Assembly: GCF_002379095.1 (NCBI RefSeq)
Contig: NZ_NBZV01000001.1
Span: 1-64,000, forward strand
Reading direction: 5' to 3'
DNA from: Polaromonas sp. AER18D-145
GTDB taxonomy: Bacteria; Pseudomonadota; Gammaproteobacteria; Burkholderiales; Burkholderiaceae_C
DNA: 64,000 nucleotides
Below the pieces are notes generated by a model. It worked only from the letters and a program-made list of their open reading frames with translations, was not told where the DNA came from and made no database searches. The first letter of the stretch is position 1; each line of letters begins with the position of its first letter. Shown one piece after another: positions 32,422-43,074 of the stretch. The translations under genes and the position numbers were made by a program.

Positions 32422-34200
32422 TTACAGCCTGACCCGGAGGCGTTTGAGGGTCTCCAGCAGCGTCTCGTTCTCGGCGTTGAGCAGCATGCCTTCCTTCCAG
32501 ATGGACAGGGCCCTGTCGCGCTGACCCAGGCTCCAGAGGACCTCGCCGAAATGTGCGGCGATCTCGGCGTCTGGCTTGGCCTTGTAGGCGGCTTCAAAAA
32601 TGGTCAGGGCTTCGGCCTTGTTGCCCAGGCGGAACTCCACCCAGCCCAGGCTGTCCTTGATGAAGGGGTCCTCGGGTGCGTACTCCAGTGCCTTGAGGAT
32701 CAGCTGTTTGGCCTCGGGCAGGCGCACGTTGCGATCGGCCAGCGAGTAACCCAGCGCGTTGTAGGCGTGGTGGTAGTCGGGCTTGCGCTCCACCACCTGG
32801 CGCAGCAGGCGTTCCATTTCCGGCAGGGCATCGAGCTTCTCGGCCATCATGGCCTGGTCGTAGAGAAGTTCGGGTTCGTCCGGGAATTGCGTGACGGCCT
32901 GCGCCAGCAACTCGTAAGCGCTACGGTATTCCTTCTGCTCGCGCAGCAGGTTGATCTCGGCCATCAGCTTGATGCGTTTGTCATCGGGGTTGCGTTCGGG
33001 CAATTTCCGGATCATCTGGCGGGCCTCGTTGAGTTTGCCTTGCCGGGCCAGCAGCGAAGCCCGGCGCACCTGCGCCTGGACCAGTTCCTGCGCATCGGGG
33101 ATCTTGGCGATCCAGCTTTCCGCTGCGGCGAAATCCCGGTGTTTTTCTGCAATCTGCGCGAGCGACAGGTAAGCCTGGGACAGGCCGCGGCTGGTCTGTG
33201 GCTGGGCTTCACCCTGGCCGGCCAGTTCGAGATAACGCAGCAGCGACGTCTGCGCTGCCGCCAGCTGGTTGTCCTGCAACTGCAGGGAACCCAGCACCAG
33301 CCAGCCTTCGGGGTAGTCGGGTTTGTCGCGCGTGACCAGCTGCAACTGCGCGCTGGCTTCGGCATAACGCTGGACATCGAGCAGGACGCGGGCATAGGCC
33401 ATGCGGATTTCGGGCGCGGTCTTGGGGTTGCCCGCCAGGTTTTTCTGGACCAGGGCCTCGGCACGCGGCAGTTTGGGATCCATCAGTTCCAGTGCCAGCA
33501 AGGTCGGCCCTTCAGCCGCGGGGTCGATGGCCTGCCCACGTTCGGCAGCCTCCAGCGCGCCGGGCAGTTCGCCGGCGGCCAGCCGCATGCGCCCGACGGC
33601 GGTCCAGGCGGCTGCGCCTGTGGCGGGGGCCTTGAGCTCGTCGGCCAGCGCTTGCTCAAGCACGCTGGCGGCGAGTTTTTTGTCGCCGACACGCGCAAAA
33701 AACCGTGGCAGGTTGGTGATGGCCTGCGGGTGTTCGGGCTGGGGCGTGAGCTTCACTTCATTTTTCAGCGGCTCCGTGGTCTCGGTGATGCGGTTCAGTG
33801 CCAGCAGGATTTGCAGCACATAGCGGTTGGCTTCGCGCGAGGCCGGCTGGGCCTGGCGCCAGGCCTGCGCTGCCTGCAGCGCTGCGTCGCCCGAGCGCGA
33901 TTGCAGGGCAATGTCGGCTGCGCGCTGGTACAGCTGGGCGTCGTTGGTTTTGCGGGCAGCGTCCAGCATCAGTGAAAAGCCGGTCGGGGCATCACCTTCC
34001 CGGGCCGTGAGTTCACCGAGCAGCACCTGGTAGAACAGCTCCCCGTCCAGGCTGGAGGGTACGGGGGCGAGGTCCTGGGCCGCGGCCGGCGCCTCAGGCT
34101 GGGCAGCGGGTGGCAGGGCCGGAGCAGGCTGGGCGGTCTGGGCCCACAGCACCGGAACCACCAGGCAAAGTGCACTGAAAACGCTGATAAGTTGTTTCAT
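32422..34200 (-). CDS. Tetratricopeptide repeat protein (periplasmic)
   Basis: This 592-residue protein has a signal peptide (MKQLISVFSALCLVVPVLWA) and a Pro/Ala linker. At least ten TPR-like helical pairs then run through the rest; the clearest are near the C-terminus, for example YHHAYNALGYSLADRNVRLP, PEDPFIKDSLGWVEFRLGNK and ALTIFEAAYKAKPDAEIAAH. It is probably a scaffold in the envelope. Its position directly upstream of lolB is conserved in Comamonadaceae, but its partner is unknown. It is divergent from mutM with a 64-base gap. Confidence 0.85.
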   Translation of the reverse strand: MKQLISVFSALCLVVPVLWAQTAQPAPALPPAAQPEAPAAAQDLAPVPSSLDGELFYQVLLGELTAREGDAPTGFSLMLDAARKTNDAQLYQRAADIALQSRSGDAALQAAQAWRQAQPASREANRYVLQILLALNRITETTEPLKNEVKLTPQPEHPQAITNLPRFFARVGDKKLAASVLEQALADELKAPATGAAAWTAVGRMRLAAGELPGALEAAERGQAIDPAAEGPTLLALELMDPKLPRAEALVQKNLAGNPKTAPEIRMAYARVLLDVQRYAEASAQLQLVTRDKPDYPEGWLVLGSLQLQDNQLAAAQTSLLRYLELAGQGEAQPQTSRGLSQAYLSLAQIAEKHRDFAAAESWIAKIPDAQELVQAQVRRASLLARQGKLNEARQMIRKLPERNPDDKRIKLMAEINLLREQKEYRSAYELLAQAVTQFPDEPELLYDQAMMAEKLDALPEMERLLRQVVERKPDYHHAYNALGYSLADRNVRLPEAKQLILKALEYAPEDPFIKDSLGWVEFRLGNKAEALTIFEAAYKAKPDAEIAAHFGEVLWSLGQRDRALSIWKEGMLLNAENETLLETLKRLRVRL

Positions 34201-34264
34201 CGGACCATGATAATTGAAGCCCTGCGCCCATGTAGGCGTGTTCCCTGATTGACCCGAGTTGCCC

Positions 34265-35080
34265 ATGCCTGAATTGCCTGAAGTCGAAGTCACCCGCCTG
34301 AGTTTTGCCAGCCGCATTGCCGGCGCAAAAATACTGGACCTGCAGATGGGCAAGCCGCTGCGCTGGCCCCTGGGCTGCGATGCTGCGCACCTGACCGGGC
34401 GCACCGTGCTGGAGGTCCGTCGGCGCGGCAAATACCTGCTGCTCGACACCACCGGCGGCCTGCTGCTAATCCATCTGGGCATGTCCGGCAGCCTGGGATT
34501 CGGGGCGGACTTGCCGCCGCCCGGCAAACACGACCATTTCGACATGCGCACCACGGCAGGCACCTTGCGGCTGCACGACCCGCGCCGCTTTGGTGCCGTG
34601 GTGTACGCGCCAGCCGAGCACGACGCTGCTGCGCAGAAGCTTCTGGGCCGGCTGGGCGTGGAACCGCTGACGGACGCGTTCGACGCTCTGGCCTTTTACC
34701 GCGCGCTGCAAGGCAGGCAGACGGCGATCAAGCAGGTGCTGCTGGCTGGCGAGATCGTTGTCGGTGTCGGCAACATCTATGCCTCGGAAGCGCTGTTCAT
34801 GGCCGGCATCCGTCCGACCGTGCGGGCGGGGCGGCTGAGCAAGCCCCGCGCCGCCAGGCTGCATGCGGCGATCCGCAGCGTGTTGTCGCAAGCGCTTGCA
34901 AAAGGCGGCAGCACCCTGAAGGATTTTTCCAACGCCATGGGCGAGAGCGGCTACTTCCAGCTCGAAACCATGGTTTACGACCGGGCCGGCCTTCCCTGCA
35001 AGCTGTGTGCGGCGCCGATCCGCATGCTCCGGCAGGGGCAGCGTTCCACTTTTTACTGTGTCAACTGCCAGAAACCCTGA
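34265..35080 (+). CDS. mutM: Formamidopyrimidine-DNA glycosylase
   Basis: This 271-residue bifunctional glycosylase/AP lyase removes 8-oxoguanine and other oxidised purines. The start must be the ATG giving [11 protein letters not shown], because Pro2 becomes the catalytic N-terminal Pro; Glu3 and the DNA-binding Lys (GKYLLLDT) are present. The helix-two-turn-helix has [20 protein letters not shown]. The C-terminal zinc finger has CKLCAAPI...FYCVNCQ. It forms the GO repair pair with mutY about 2 kb downstream, the two being separated by a dynamin-like gene. Confidence 0.97.
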   Translation: MPELPEVEVTRLSFASRIAGAKILDLQMGKPLRWPLGCDAAHLTGRTVLEVRRRGKYLLLDTTGGLLLIHLGMSGSLGFGADLPPPGKHDHFDMRTTAGTLRLHDPRRFGAVVYAPAEHDAAAQKLLGRLGVEPLTDAFDALAFYRALQGRQTAIKQVLLAGEIVVGVGNIYASEALFMAGIRPTVRAGRLSKPRAARLHAAIRSVLSQALAKGGSTLKDFSNAMGESGYFQLETMVYDRAGLPCKLCAAPIRMLRQGQRSTFYCVNCQKP

Positions 35081-35154
35081 ACACCCGTCCCGCCCGGGGC
35101 TGACCGTTTCCGGTGGGCGATGCTATATTGATTGATCTATGTCCACGGCGCACC

Positions 35155-37125
35155 ATGTCTTTTAACGAACAATTTGACCAGCACGGCGCCTGGCGGCGCG
35201 CGTTTGCCTTGCGCCTCAAGCTTTTGTCCGAATGGATGAAGGGCCACGATCTGCTCAATGCCGCCGTGGAAGAGCGCCTGCTCCGGCTGGAGTCGCAGGT
35301 GCGCTCGGACAAGGTCATGGTGGCCTTTGTTGCCGAATTTTCGCGCGGCAAGTCCGAGCTGATCAATGCGATCTTTTTCGCCGGTTACGGCCGGCGTATC
35401 ATGCCGGCCAGTGCCGGCCGCACCACCATGTGCCCGACCGAGCTGGGTTACGACGCGGACGCGCCGCCCTGCCTGCGCCTGTTGCCCATCGAGACCCGGC
35501 TCAAGCCGCAGGCCTTGATGGAGTGGCGCATGGTTCCCGAGAAATGGATACGGGTCGACCTCGATGTGAACGACCCGGTCAAGCTCTCGAAGGCGCTCGA
35601 AAAGGTGGCCGAAGTCCGTCATGTCACGCAGGACGAGGCGCGCGCGCTGGGCTTCTGGCATGACGACGCGCCGCAGGACAATCCGCGGGTCAATGCCGCC
35701 GGTCTGGTCGAGGTGCCCAAGTGGCGCCATGCGCTGATCAATATCGCCCACCCGCTGCTCAAGCAGGGGCTGGTGATTCTGGATACCCCGGGGCTCAACG
35801 CCATCGGCGCCGAGCCGGAACTCACGGTGAGCCTGATTCCGCAGGCCCACGCCGTGGTCTTTATCCTGGCGGCCGACACCGGCGTGACCAAATCCGACCT
35901 GGCCATCTGGCGTGAACACCTGATCACCGAGGGCGACGACAACGATGCCCGCCTGGTGGTGCTCAACAAGATAGACACCCTGTGGGACGCCCTGAGCTCG
36001 CCCGCGCAGATCCAGGCCCAGATCGACCGCCAGCGTGCAAGCTCGGCGGAGATTCTCGGGCTGCCGGTGGCCCAGGTCATTCCCGTCTCGGCCCAGAAAG
36101 GCCTGGTCGCCAAGGTCACAGGCGATGACAAGCTGCTGCAGGCCAGTTGCCTGCCCGGGCTGGAGCTGGCCCTGGCGCAGGGCGTGATGGGGCAGCGGCA
36201 GAAAATACTCCGCTCTGCGGTGGCCGCCGGCATTGTCGAGCTGCGTGCCGAGGCCGGCCGCGTCATCCACATCCGTCGCCGCGACCTGGCCGAGCAGATG
36301 ATCGAGCTGCGCGGTCTGCGCGGCAAGAACGACTCGGTCATCAAACACATGCGTTCACGCATCGAGCAGGAGCAGGTCGAATTCAACGCCAGCGGCGCCA
36401 AGATACAGGCCGTGCGTTCCATCCACCTGAAACTGCTCAGGGAAGTGTTCCACCTGCTGGGCACACCGACCCTCAAGACGGAACTGGCCGAACTGACCCA
36501 CGCACTCAAGCAGCCAGGCATCAAGCTGGGCGTCAAGAAAGCCTATGGCCAGACCTTTGCGCGGCTGCGCGAAGGACTGCAGAAAGCCCAGACCACCAGC
36601 GCTGACATCCAGCGCATGCTGGGCGGATCGTTCAAGCAGCTCAATGCCGAGTTCGGCTTTTCCCTGCAGGCGCCCAAAGAGCCCGAAATGAACCGTTTCC
36701 TGGTGGACCTGGAGCAGATCGAGCGCAGCCACCTGCAATACCTGGGCGTGGCCAACATCCTCAAGCTGGCGCAGCCGGATTTTTCCGAACGGCTGGTGCG
36801 GGCCCTGGCCACGCGCCTGCGCGTGGTCTACGAGACCGCGCTGGGTGAGGTCGAGCTGTGGAACAAGTCGGCCGCCTCGCAGCTCGATGCCCAGCTCAAG
36901 GAACGCCGGCGCAACTTCAGCCGCCGCATCGAGGCGATCGAACGCATCCAGCAGGCCGCCACCGGCCTGGACGAACGCATTGCTGAAATTGCCGTTCATG
37001 AACGCGCGCTCGATGAACTGGACGGCAAGCTCGACGAACTGACGAACCAGCTCGTGCATGCACCGGCGAGTCCGCATGACCCGGCTCTGGCGGCCCCGGC
37101 CGCAGCAATGATCCAGGCCGCCTGA
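35155..37125 (+). CDS. Dynamin-like GTPase
   Basis: This 656-residue protein has the GTPase domain of bacterial dynamin-like proteins (about 55-290) followed by a long helical region (about 300-640) with probable coiled coils. GTPase motifs: AEFSRGKSELINAIFF (G1, residues 60-75, with Ala where the first Gly of the P-loop is usual), GRTTMCPTELGY (G2), ILDTPGLNAIG (G3) and VVLNKIDTLW (G4). No transmembrane helix is obvious. Membrane remodelling is the family role; the substrate membrane is unknown. It lies nine bases before mutY, so it is probably co-transcribed with both repair genes. Confidence 0.85.
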   Translation: MSFNEQFDQHGAWRRAFALRLKLLSEWMKGHDLLNAAVEERLLRLESQVRSDKVMVAFVAEFSRGKSELINAIFFAGYGRRIMPASAGRTTMCPTELGYDADAPPCLRLLPIETRLKPQALMEWRMVPEKWIRVDLDVNDPVKLSKALEKVAEVRHVTQDEARALGFWHDDAPQDNPRVNAAGLVEVPKWRHALINIAHPLLKQGLVILDTPGLNAIGAEPELTVSLIPQAHAVVFILAADTGVTKSDLAIWREHLITEGDDNDARLVVLNKIDTLWDALSSPAQIQAQIDRQRASSAEILGLPVAQVIPVSAQKGLVAKVTGDDKLLQASCLPGLELALAQGVMGQRQKILRSAVAAGIVELRAEAGRVIHIRRRDLAEQMIELRGLRGKNDSVIKHMRSRIEQEQVEFNASGAKIQAVRSIHLKLLREVFHLLGTPTLKTELAELTHALKQPGIKLGVKKAYGQTFARLREGLQKAQTTSADIQRMLGGSFKQLNAEFGFSLQAPKEPEMNRFLVDLEQIERSHLQYLGVANILKLAQPDFSERLVRALATRLRVVYETALGEVELWNKSAASQLDAQLKERRRNFSRRIEAIERIQQAATGLDERIAEIAVHERALDELDGKLDELTNQLVHAPASPHDPALAAPAAAMIQAA

Positions 37126-37133
37126 GCGCGGGC

Positions 37134-38267
37134 ATGGCCCTGACCTCCACGCCCGGCGCCGGTGTGCCCCCGCTGCTTTCCGGGGCGACCGAAACCGGTT
37201 TGCAGGCGGCGGCACTGGGGAGCCGGTTTTCCACGCAGGTCGTGCGCTGGCAGAAAAGCCACGGACGCCACAGCCTGCCCTGGCAAAACACGCGTGACCC
37301 TTACCGCGTCTGGCTGTCCGAGATCATGCTGCAGCAAACGCAGGTGGCCACGGTGCTTGATTACTACGCCCGCTTCCTGGCGCGGTTTCCGGCGGTGGCC
37401 GATCTGGCCGCTTCAGCGCAGGACGATGTGCTGGGTTTGTGGAGCGGGTTGGGTTATTACAGCCGGGCCAGAAACCTGCACCGCTGCGCGCAGGACGTCG
37501 TGTGCCTGCACGGCGGAGAGTTTCCGCAGACGGCGGAGTTGTTGCAAACCCTGCCGGGCATCGGGCCTTCGACCGCAGCGGCCATCGCCTCTTTCTGTTT
37601 TTCGGAGCGGGTGGCCATCCTGGACGGCAACGTCAAGCGGGTGCTGACCCGGGTCACCGCGTTTTCCGGCGATCTGGCCTCCAGCGCGCAGGAGCGCAAG
37701 CTGTGGGCCATCGCCACCGAGCTGCTGCCGCGCCGCCAGCTGCCCGAAACCATGCCGCGGTACACCCAGGGCCTGATGGATCTGGGCGCCACGATTTGCA
37801 CGACACGCCAGCCCGCCTGCCTGCTGTGCCCGGTGCAGGGCATGTGCCGGGGCTTGGCCGGCGGCACGCCGGAAAGTTTCCCGGTCAAGACCCGCAAGCT
37901 CAAGCGCAGCGCGCAGTCGCTCGCGCTGCTGTGGGCAGAAAAAGCCGACGGCAGCGTGTGGCTGGAGCGCCGTGCTGCGCCCGGCATCTGGGGCGGTCTT
38001 TATTGTTTTCCGGTGTTCGGCAGCGAAGGGGATTTGCTGGCGGCCTTGCCCGCGTCCCTGCAGCCCCGCCTGACGGCGATCCAGCCCTTTGTGCATGTGC
38101 TGACCCACAAGGACCTGCGCCTGTCGCCCATGGTGCTGGCGCTGTCGGCCCGGGAGGCCAGCACCACCTGGCTCCCCGGCACCGGTGCCTGGTTTGCGCG
38201 CGATGCCTGGGAAGCCCTGGGACTGCCTGCACCGGTCAGAAAGTTGCTTGCGCAGCGCGCGGCCTGA
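37134..38267 (+). CDS. mutY: A/G-specific adenine glycosylase
   Basis: This 377-residue DNA repair enzyme removes adenine mispaired with 8-oxoguanine. Helix-hairpin-helix LLQTLPGIGPSTAAAIASF with catalytic Asp in VAILDGNVKRVLTR; catalytic Glu in WLSEIMLQQTQVATV; [4Fe-4S] ligands in CTTRQPACLLCPVQGMC; and a C-terminal NUDIX-like domain (about 240-370) that recognises 8-oxoG. A slightly long N-terminus (about 25 residues) precedes the core. It complements mutM upstream. Confidence 0.97.
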   Translation: MALTSTPGAGVPPLLSGATETGLQAAALGSRFSTQVVRWQKSHGRHSLPWQNTRDPYRVWLSEIMLQQTQVATVLDYYARFLARFPAVADLAASAQDDVLGLWSGLGYYSRARNLHRCAQDVVCLHGGEFPQTAELLQTLPGIGPSTAAAIASFCFSERVAILDGNVKRVLTRVTAFSGDLASSAQERKLWAIATELLPRRQLPETMPRYTQGLMDLGATICTTRQPACLLCPVQGMCRGLAGGTPESFPVKTRKLKRSAQSLALLWAEKADGSVWLERRAAPGIWGGLYCFPVFGSEGDLLAALPASLQPRLTAIQPFVHVLTHKDLRLSPMVLALSAREASTTWLPGTGAWFARDAWEALGLPAPVRKLLAQRAA

Positions 38268-38283
38268 TTCCCCGTGGTTTGTG

Positions 38284-38343
38284 ATGAAAAAGGCCTCCAG
38301 CCCTTGAGGGACGGTCGCAGGCAGCTATCAAAAAAAGAGTAAA
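38284..38343 (-). repeat. Dispersed repeat family A copy between convergent mutY and rapZ
   Basis: On the minus strand it reads ACTCTTTTTTTGATAGCTGC, CTGCGACCGTCCCTCAAGGG, CTGGAGGCCTTTTTCATC. It has the full head, box and tail. It is the only structured sequence in the gap and may end both transcripts. Confidence 0.8.
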
Positions 38344-38363
38344 CCGGCCTGCGACGGCCAGGC

Positions 38364-39266
38364 TCACGGGGCGGCGTCGAGTTCCCGGTGGCGTTTGAGG
38401 GTGACCCAGTGCGGGCCGAAGGCCTGCGCCAGCTGCTCGACCAGGTACACCGAGCGGTGCTGGCCGCCGGTGCAGCCGATCGCCACCGTCACATAGCTGC
38501 GGTGGTCGCGGGCCAGCGCCTGCAGCCAGTGGCCGATGAACTGCTCGATGTGGCGGAACATGTCGCCCACCTCGGGGTGGCCTTGCAGGTAGCTCACCAC
38601 CGCTTCGTCCTTGCCGGTCAGGCGGCGCAATTCCGGTTCGTAGTGCGGATTGGGCAACATGCGCACATCAAACACATAGTCGGCGTCGACGGGCACGCCG
38701 CGCTTGAAGGCAAACGATTCAAACACCAGGGTCAGCTGGGTGGCCGGTGAGGAAATCAGCGCCTTCACATAACCCTGCAGCTGGGACGGCCGGATCATGC
38801 TGGTGTCGATGACATGGGCATGCTCGCGCAACTCGCCGAGCAGCTCGCGCTCCTCGCCAATCGCATCGACCAGGGCCCGCTGCTGGTCCAGGTCGTTGCG
38901 CCGCGACAGCGGGTGCATGCGCCGGGTTTCCGAAAAGCGCCGCACCAGCGTGTCGGTGCTGGCGTCGAGAAACACCGATTGCACCGCCACGCCCTCTTCC
39001 CTCATTTGCGCCAGTTGCAGCGGCACCAGCGGCAGCGAGGTGGCGCTGCGCACGTCCATCGCGATCGCCACCTTGCTGGCGCCGTGCTGCTTTTCAAGCG
39101 CGACAAAAGGCAGCAGCAGCTCGGGCGGCAGGTTGTCCACGCAGTAGTAGCCTGCGTCTTCCAGGGCATGCAGTGCGATGGATTTACCGGAACCGGACAT
39201 GCCGGTGATCAGCACCATGTCCATATCCGGGGCCGGATCCGGCGCGGGGTCGGCGGCGGCGTTCAT
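38364..39266 (-). CDS. rapZ: RNase adapter protein RapZ
   Basis: This 300-residue P-loop nucleotide-binding protein, in enteric bacteria, targets the small RNA GlmZ for RNase E cleavage and so controls glucosamine-6-phosphate synthase. Motifs: [20 protein letters not shown] (Walker A), [29 protein letters not shown] (Walker B region) and the C-terminal [18 protein letters not shown]. Whether GlmZ-type RNAs exist in betaproteobacteria is unclear. It overlaps recN by four bases, an unusual neighbour for rapZ, which more often sits with hprK/ptsN. Confidence 0.94.
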   Translation of the reverse strand: MNAAADPAPDPAPDMDMVLITGMSGSGKSIALHALEDAGYYCVDNLPPELLLPFVALEKQHGASKVAIAMDVRSATSLPLVPLQLAQMREEGVAVQSVFLDASTDTLVRRFSETRRMHPLSRRNDLDQQRALVDAIGEERELLGELREHAHVIDTSMIRPSQLQGYVKALISSPATQLTLVFESFAFKRGVPVDADYVFDVRMLPNPHYEPELRRLTGKDEAVVSYLQGHPEVGDMFRHIEQFIGHWLQALARDHRSYVTVAIGCTGGQHRSVYLVEQLAQAFGPHWVTLKRHRELDAAP

Positions 39267-40906
39267 TGGCCCAGCATCTCCTTGGCGTGGGCCAGTGTGG
39301 TGCCGGAGAGCTTTTCGCCGCCCAGCATGCGGGCCACCTCGGCCACCCGCTGCTCGCTGTGGACCAGCTCGACGGTGCTCACGGTCTGGCCCTTGTCCGG
39401 GCGTTTGGCCACCATCAGGTGATGGTCGGCACAGGCCGCGACCTGGGGCAGGTGGGTGACGGCCATGACCTGCCGGTCCTTGCCGAGCTGCTTCATCAGG
39501 CGGCCCACGGTTTCGGCCACGGCGCCGCCGACGCCGGAATCCACTTCGTCAAAAATCAGGGTTTGCGCCTGCCCGAGCTGGCTAGTGGTGACGGCAATGG
39601 CCAGCGCAATGCGCGACAACTCGCCGCCGGAGGCGACCTTGCCGACCGGCCGCGGCGTGCTGCCGCTGTGGCCGGCGACCAGAAATTCTGCCTGCTCCAG
39701 GCCGTGCTGCGCGGGCTGCTCCAGCTTGCCCAGGGCCACTTCAAACTTGCCGCCTTGCATGCCCAGGCCCTGCATCGCCTGGGTGATGGCCTTGGCCAGC
39801 AGGGGCGCGGCCTTGCTGCGCGCTTTCGACACCTGGCGTGCTGCGTCCAGGTAGGCGGCCTGGGCCAGTTGTTCGGCTTTTTCCAGGCCCACGAGGTCGG
39901 CTGCCGCATCGAGTTTTTGCAGCTCGCTGCGCCAGGCGGCCAGCAGTTCCGGCAACTCGGCCGGCGTGCGTTTGTAGCGGCGTGCCAGGCTGACCCACAG
40001 CGACAGGCGCTCATCGAGTTCGGCGAGCCGCTGCGGCTCCAGCTCGGCGTGCCGGGCGTAGCCATGCAGCGAATGCACGGCATCTTCAACCTGCGCCAGG
40101 GCACTGCCCAAAACCTCGGTCAGCCCTTTGAATTCGGGCTCGATGTGCTCCTGATTCTGTAGCGCTGTGAGCGCGCGGGCCAGCAGGGCAGTGGCGTTGT
40201 CGTCGGACTCCTGCAGCGCATCGACCGCCGTCTGCACCGCGTCGCGCAAGGCCTGCACATTGGACAGCCGGCTGTGTTGGGTGTTGAGTTCTTCCCACTC
40301 GTGCTCGCCCGGAGCCAGCTTGTCGAGCTCGCCGATCTGCCAGGCCAGGCGTTCGCGCTCGCGCTGCAGGCTGTCCTGCGCCTCACGCGCGTCAAGCAGG
40401 GCCTTGTGGGCGCTGCGCCAGGCCTGCCACGGTTGCGCCAGGGCCTGGGCCGGCACGCCGGCGTAGGCATCGAGCAGGCCGCGCACTGCATCGGGTCGGG
40501 TCAGGCTTTGCCAGGCATGCTGGCCGTGGATATCGACCAGCAGGTCGGCGATCTCGCGCAGCTGGGTGGCCGTGGCCGGGCTGCCGTTGATCCAGGCCCG
40601 GCTTTTGCCCTGGGCATCGATCGTGCGGCGCAGCAGCAAGTCGTCTTCGGCGGCAAAGCCGGCCTGGTCCAGCCAGGGACCCAGCTGGGCCGGCGCGTCA
40701 AAGGTGGCACTGATCTCGCAGCGCTGGGCGCCCTCGCGCACCACACCGGCGTCGGCGCGTGCGCCCAGGGCCAGTTGCAGGGCGTCGATCAGGATGGACT
40801 TGCCGGCGCCGGTCTCGCCGGTGAGGACGGTGAAACCGCTGTCCAGATCCAGCGCGAGTTCGCGCACGATGACAAAGTCGCGCAGGGCGATGTTTTTAAG
40901 ACTCAT
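39263..40906 (-). CDS. recN: DNA repair protein RecN
   Basis: This 547-residue SMC-like ATPase acts early in double-strand break repair. N-terminal Walker [21 protein letters not shown], a long central coiled-coil region (about 160-360), the ABC signature [14 protein letters not shown], and Walker [21 protein letters not shown] with the following D-loop. The family's usual length is about 550. It overlaps nadK upstream and rapZ downstream, so the three genes form one translationally coupled unit. Confidence 0.97.
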   Translation of the reverse strand: MSLKNIALRDFVIVRELALDLDSGFTVLTGETGAGKSILIDALQLALGARADAGVVREGAQRCEISATFDAPAQLGPWLDQAGFAAEDDLLLRRTIDAQGKSRAWINGSPATATQLREIADLLVDIHGQHAWQSLTRPDAVRGLLDAYAGVPAQALAQPWQAWRSAHKALLDAREAQDSLQRERERLAWQIGELDKLAPGEHEWEELNTQHSRLSNVQALRDAVQTAVDALQESDDNATALLARALTALQNQEHIEPEFKGLTEVLGSALAQVEDAVHSLHGYARHAELEPQRLAELDERLSLWVSLARRYKRTPAELPELLAAWRSELQKLDAAADLVGLEKAEQLAQAAYLDAARQVSKARSKAAPLLAKAITQAMQGLGMQGGKFEVALGKLEQPAQHGLEQAEFLVAGHSGSTPRPVGKVASGGELSRIALAIAVTTSQLGQAQTLIFDEVDSGVGGAVAETVGRLMKQLGKDRQVMAVTHLPQVAACADHHLMVAKRPDKGQTVSTVELVHSEQRVAEVARMLGGEKLSGTTLAHAKEMLGQ

Positions 40907-41778
40907 ACCGCACCTTCATTCCAGTGAAGTTTTTTGCGCAGGGTGTCGAAGTAGCTCCAGCCCTTGGGGTGCAAAAAGCGCATCTGGTACTCCGAACGCC
41001 TGACGCTGATACGGTCGCCGTGCAGCAGGCTGGCCAGCGACTGCATGTCGAAATTGGCGCTGGCATCGCGGCCCGCGACAATTTCCACGGTGACCTCGCC
41101 CGTGTCAGGCAGTACGATGGGCCGGTTCGACAGCGTGTGCGGCGCAATCGGCACCATGACCCAGCCGGAAATCGAGGGGTGCAGCAGCGGGCCGCCGGCC
41201 GACAGCGCGTAGGCCGTGGAGCCGGTTGGCGTGGCGATGATCAGTCCGTCGGCGCGCTGGTTGGCCACAAAACGGCCATCGACTTCGACCCGCAGTTCGA
41301 CCATGCCCGAAGTGGCCCCCCGGTTGACCACCACATCGTTCATCGCGGTGGCGCTGAAGACGCAGCGGCCGTCGCGAACCACCTTGGCCTGCATCATCCA
41401 GCGCCGGTCTTCGTCATATTCGCCGCGCAGCATGGGCTCGAGCGCCGTCTGGAAATCCTCGAAGGCGATGTCGGTGATGAAGCCCAGGCGGCCCTGGTTG
41501 ATGCCGACCAGCGGCACACCGAACTGGGCCAGCTGCCGTCCTATGCCCAGCATGGTGCCGTCGCCCCCGACCACCAGTGCCAGGTCGCAATGCGCACCGA
41601 CGCCGGCCACATCGAGGACCGGGTACTGCGTCAGGCCGGTGTTGCTGGCCGTGTCTTTTTCCAGCGTGACCTCGCAACCCTGCGCGTGCAGAAAGTGGGC
41701 AATCTCCTCCAGCGCGGAGCGTGAACCCTGTGCGTGGTACTTCCCGATCAGGGCGACGTGACGAAATTGCGACTTCAT
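40903..41778 (-). CDS. nadK: NAD kinase
   Basis: This 291-residue enzyme makes NADP from [23 protein letters not shown] holds the catalytic Asp and GGDG motif. [20 protein letters not shown] is the second conserved site. [11 protein letters not shown] lies between them. The start is set at [16 protein letters not shown]; a TTG two codons earlier is the alternative. It is divergent from hrcA with a 48-base gap, an order seen in many betaproteobacteria (nadK next to hrcA and recN). Confidence 0.96.
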   Translation of the reverse strand: MKSQFRHVALIGKYHAQGSRSALEEIAHFLHAQGCEVTLEKDTASNTGLTQYPVLDVAGVGAHCDLALVVGGDGTMLGIGRQLAQFGVPLVGINQGRLGFITDIAFEDFQTALEPMLRGEYDEDRRWMMQAKVVRDGRCVFSATAMNDVVVNRGATSGMVELRVEVDGRFVANQRADGLIIATPTGSTAYALSAGGPLLHPSISGWVMVPIAPHTLSNRPIVLPDTGEVTVEIVAGRDASANFDMQSLASLLHGDRISVRRSEYQMRFLHPKGWSYFDTLRKKLHWNEGAV

Positions 41779-41826
41779 CGCCAAATTACATCACAACATT
41801 CTTGCCAAGCTTCGTAGAATGGCTTC

Positions 41827-42846
41827 ATGCTTGATGAACGTGCCCGACTGTTGTTAAAAGCGCTTGTGGAGCGCTACATCGCCGACGGTCAACCGGTCGG
41901 CTCGCGCACCTTGTCCAAGGCCTCTGGGCTGGACCTGTCGCCGGCGACCATACGCAATGTCATGAGCGACCTGGAGGACCTGGGCCTGATCGTCAGCCCG
42001 CACACCTCGGCCGGCCGCATCCCGACTGCTCGCGGCTACCGCCTGTTTGTCGACACCATGCTGACCATGCAGCGCGACCAGTATTCGTCGCTCGGCGCGC
42101 TGGGTACACCCCGCCTGGCACCGGACCAGCCGCAGAAGGTCTTCAGCAACGCCGCCAATATCCTGTCGGACCTGTCGCAGTTTGTCGGTGTCGTGATGGC
42201 CCCGCGCCGCACGTCCGTGTTCCGCCACATCGAATTTTTGCGCCTGTCCGAAAAACGCATCCTGGTCATCATCGTCTCGCCCGACGGCGATGTGCAGAAC
42301 CGGGTCATCTTCACCGAGACCGACTACACCCAGAGCCAGCTCATCGAAGCGGCCAACTTCCTCAATTCGCACTACGCCGGCATGGCGATCGAGGAAGTGC
42401 GCGAGCGGCTGGGCAGCGAGGTCGAGGCCCTGCGCGGCGAGATCGCCAGCCTGATGCAGGCGGCGGTGCAGGTCAGCACCGAAGCGATCGAGTCGCGCGA
42501 CGAGGTGGTGATCTCGGGCGAGCGCAACCTGCTGGCGGTCAGCGATTTTTCCAGCGACATGGGCAACCTGCGCAAGCTGTTCGACCTGTTCGAGCAGAAA
42601 GCCCAGCTCATGCGCCTGCTCGACGTGTCCAGTCGGGCCGAGGGCGTGCGCATCTACATTGGCGGCGAAAGCCAGGTCGTGCCCTACCAGGAGCTGTCCA
42701 TCGTGACCGCACCCTACGAGGTGGACGGGAAGGTCGTGGGCACCCTGGGTGTGATCGGGCCCATGCGCATGCCCTATGAAAAAATGATCCAGATCGTCGA
42801 CATCACCGCCAAGATGGTCAGTAGTGCACTGAGCCACAGCAAGTAG
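41827..42846 (+). CDS. hrcA: Heat-inducible transcription repressor HrcA
   Basis: This 339-residue repressor binds CIRCE operators and is kept active by GroEL. The N-terminal winged helix contains [20 protein letters not shown] and [20 protein letters not shown], then [20 protein letters not shown]. The GAF-like dimer domain follows, and the C-terminus has [20 protein letters not shown]. An exact CIRCE site lies in front of rpoH at 14976 in this window; none is seen before hrcA itself. tRNA-Met follows 27 bases downstream. Confidence 0.97.
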   Translation: MLDERARLLLKALVERYIADGQPVGSRTLSKASGLDLSPATIRNVMSDLEDLGLIVSPHTSAGRIPTARGYRLFVDTMLTMQRDQYSSLGALGTPRLAPDQPQKVFSNAANILSDLSQFVGVVMAPRRTSVFRHIEFLRLSEKRILVIIVSPDGDVQNRVIFTETDYTQSQLIEAANFLNSHYAGMAIEEVRERLGSEVEALRGEIASLMQAAVQVSTEAIESRDEVVISGERNLLAVSDFSSDMGNLRKLFDLFEQKAQLMRLLDVSSRAEGVRIYIGGESQVVPYQELSIVTAPYEVDGKVVGTLGVIGPMRMPYEKMIQIVDITAKMVSSALSHSK

Positions 42847-42873
42847 GGCCGGTACAATCTGCATTGGCGACGT

Positions 42874-42950
42874 GGGGCGTTAGCTCAGTTGGTTAGAGCA
42901 GAGGACTCATAATCCTTTGGTCGAGTGTTCAAATCACTCACGCCCTACCA
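42874..42950 (+). tRNA. tRNA-Met (elongator, anticodon CAU)
   Basis: This 77-nt tRNA includes an encoded CCA. The acceptor stem GGGGCGT/ACGCCCT is closed by a G-U pair. The D arm is GCTCAGTTGGTTAGAGC. The anticodon arm GAGGACTCATAATCCTT has CAT in the loop. The T arm has loop TTCAAAT. The G-U closed first pair and D-arm match an elongator rather than an initiator tRNA. A TACAAT at 42853-42858 may be its -10 box. Its 3' 38 bases recur at 43906-43947. Confidence 0.9.
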
Positions 42951-42954
42951 CCCA
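42913..42954 (+). repeat. attL-like direct repeat: 3' part of tRNA-Met
   Basis: These 42 bases, running from the anticodon stem of tRNA-Met through CCA to CCCA, are repeated at 43906-43947 with one mismatch (G at 42925, T at 43918). A tRNA 3' end duplicated in direct orientation is the normal footprint of site-specific integration by a tyrosine recombinase. Confidence 0.85.
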
Positions 42955-43074
42955 CTTTTCATTCAAATCTCTGCCTCAGCGTCCGGTTTCGGGCTCTGGG
43001 GCGTTGTTGTTTCTGGGTTCTGGAAAACTGAAATTTGTGGCGGCTCGGTAAGCCCCCGACCGTCACAATGCGCC

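Noticed and set aside
31933..33975. 680-codon plus-strand open frame opposite lolB and the TPR gene
   Set aside because: Antisense shadow; the minus strand has a signal peptide, lipobox and TPR pattern.
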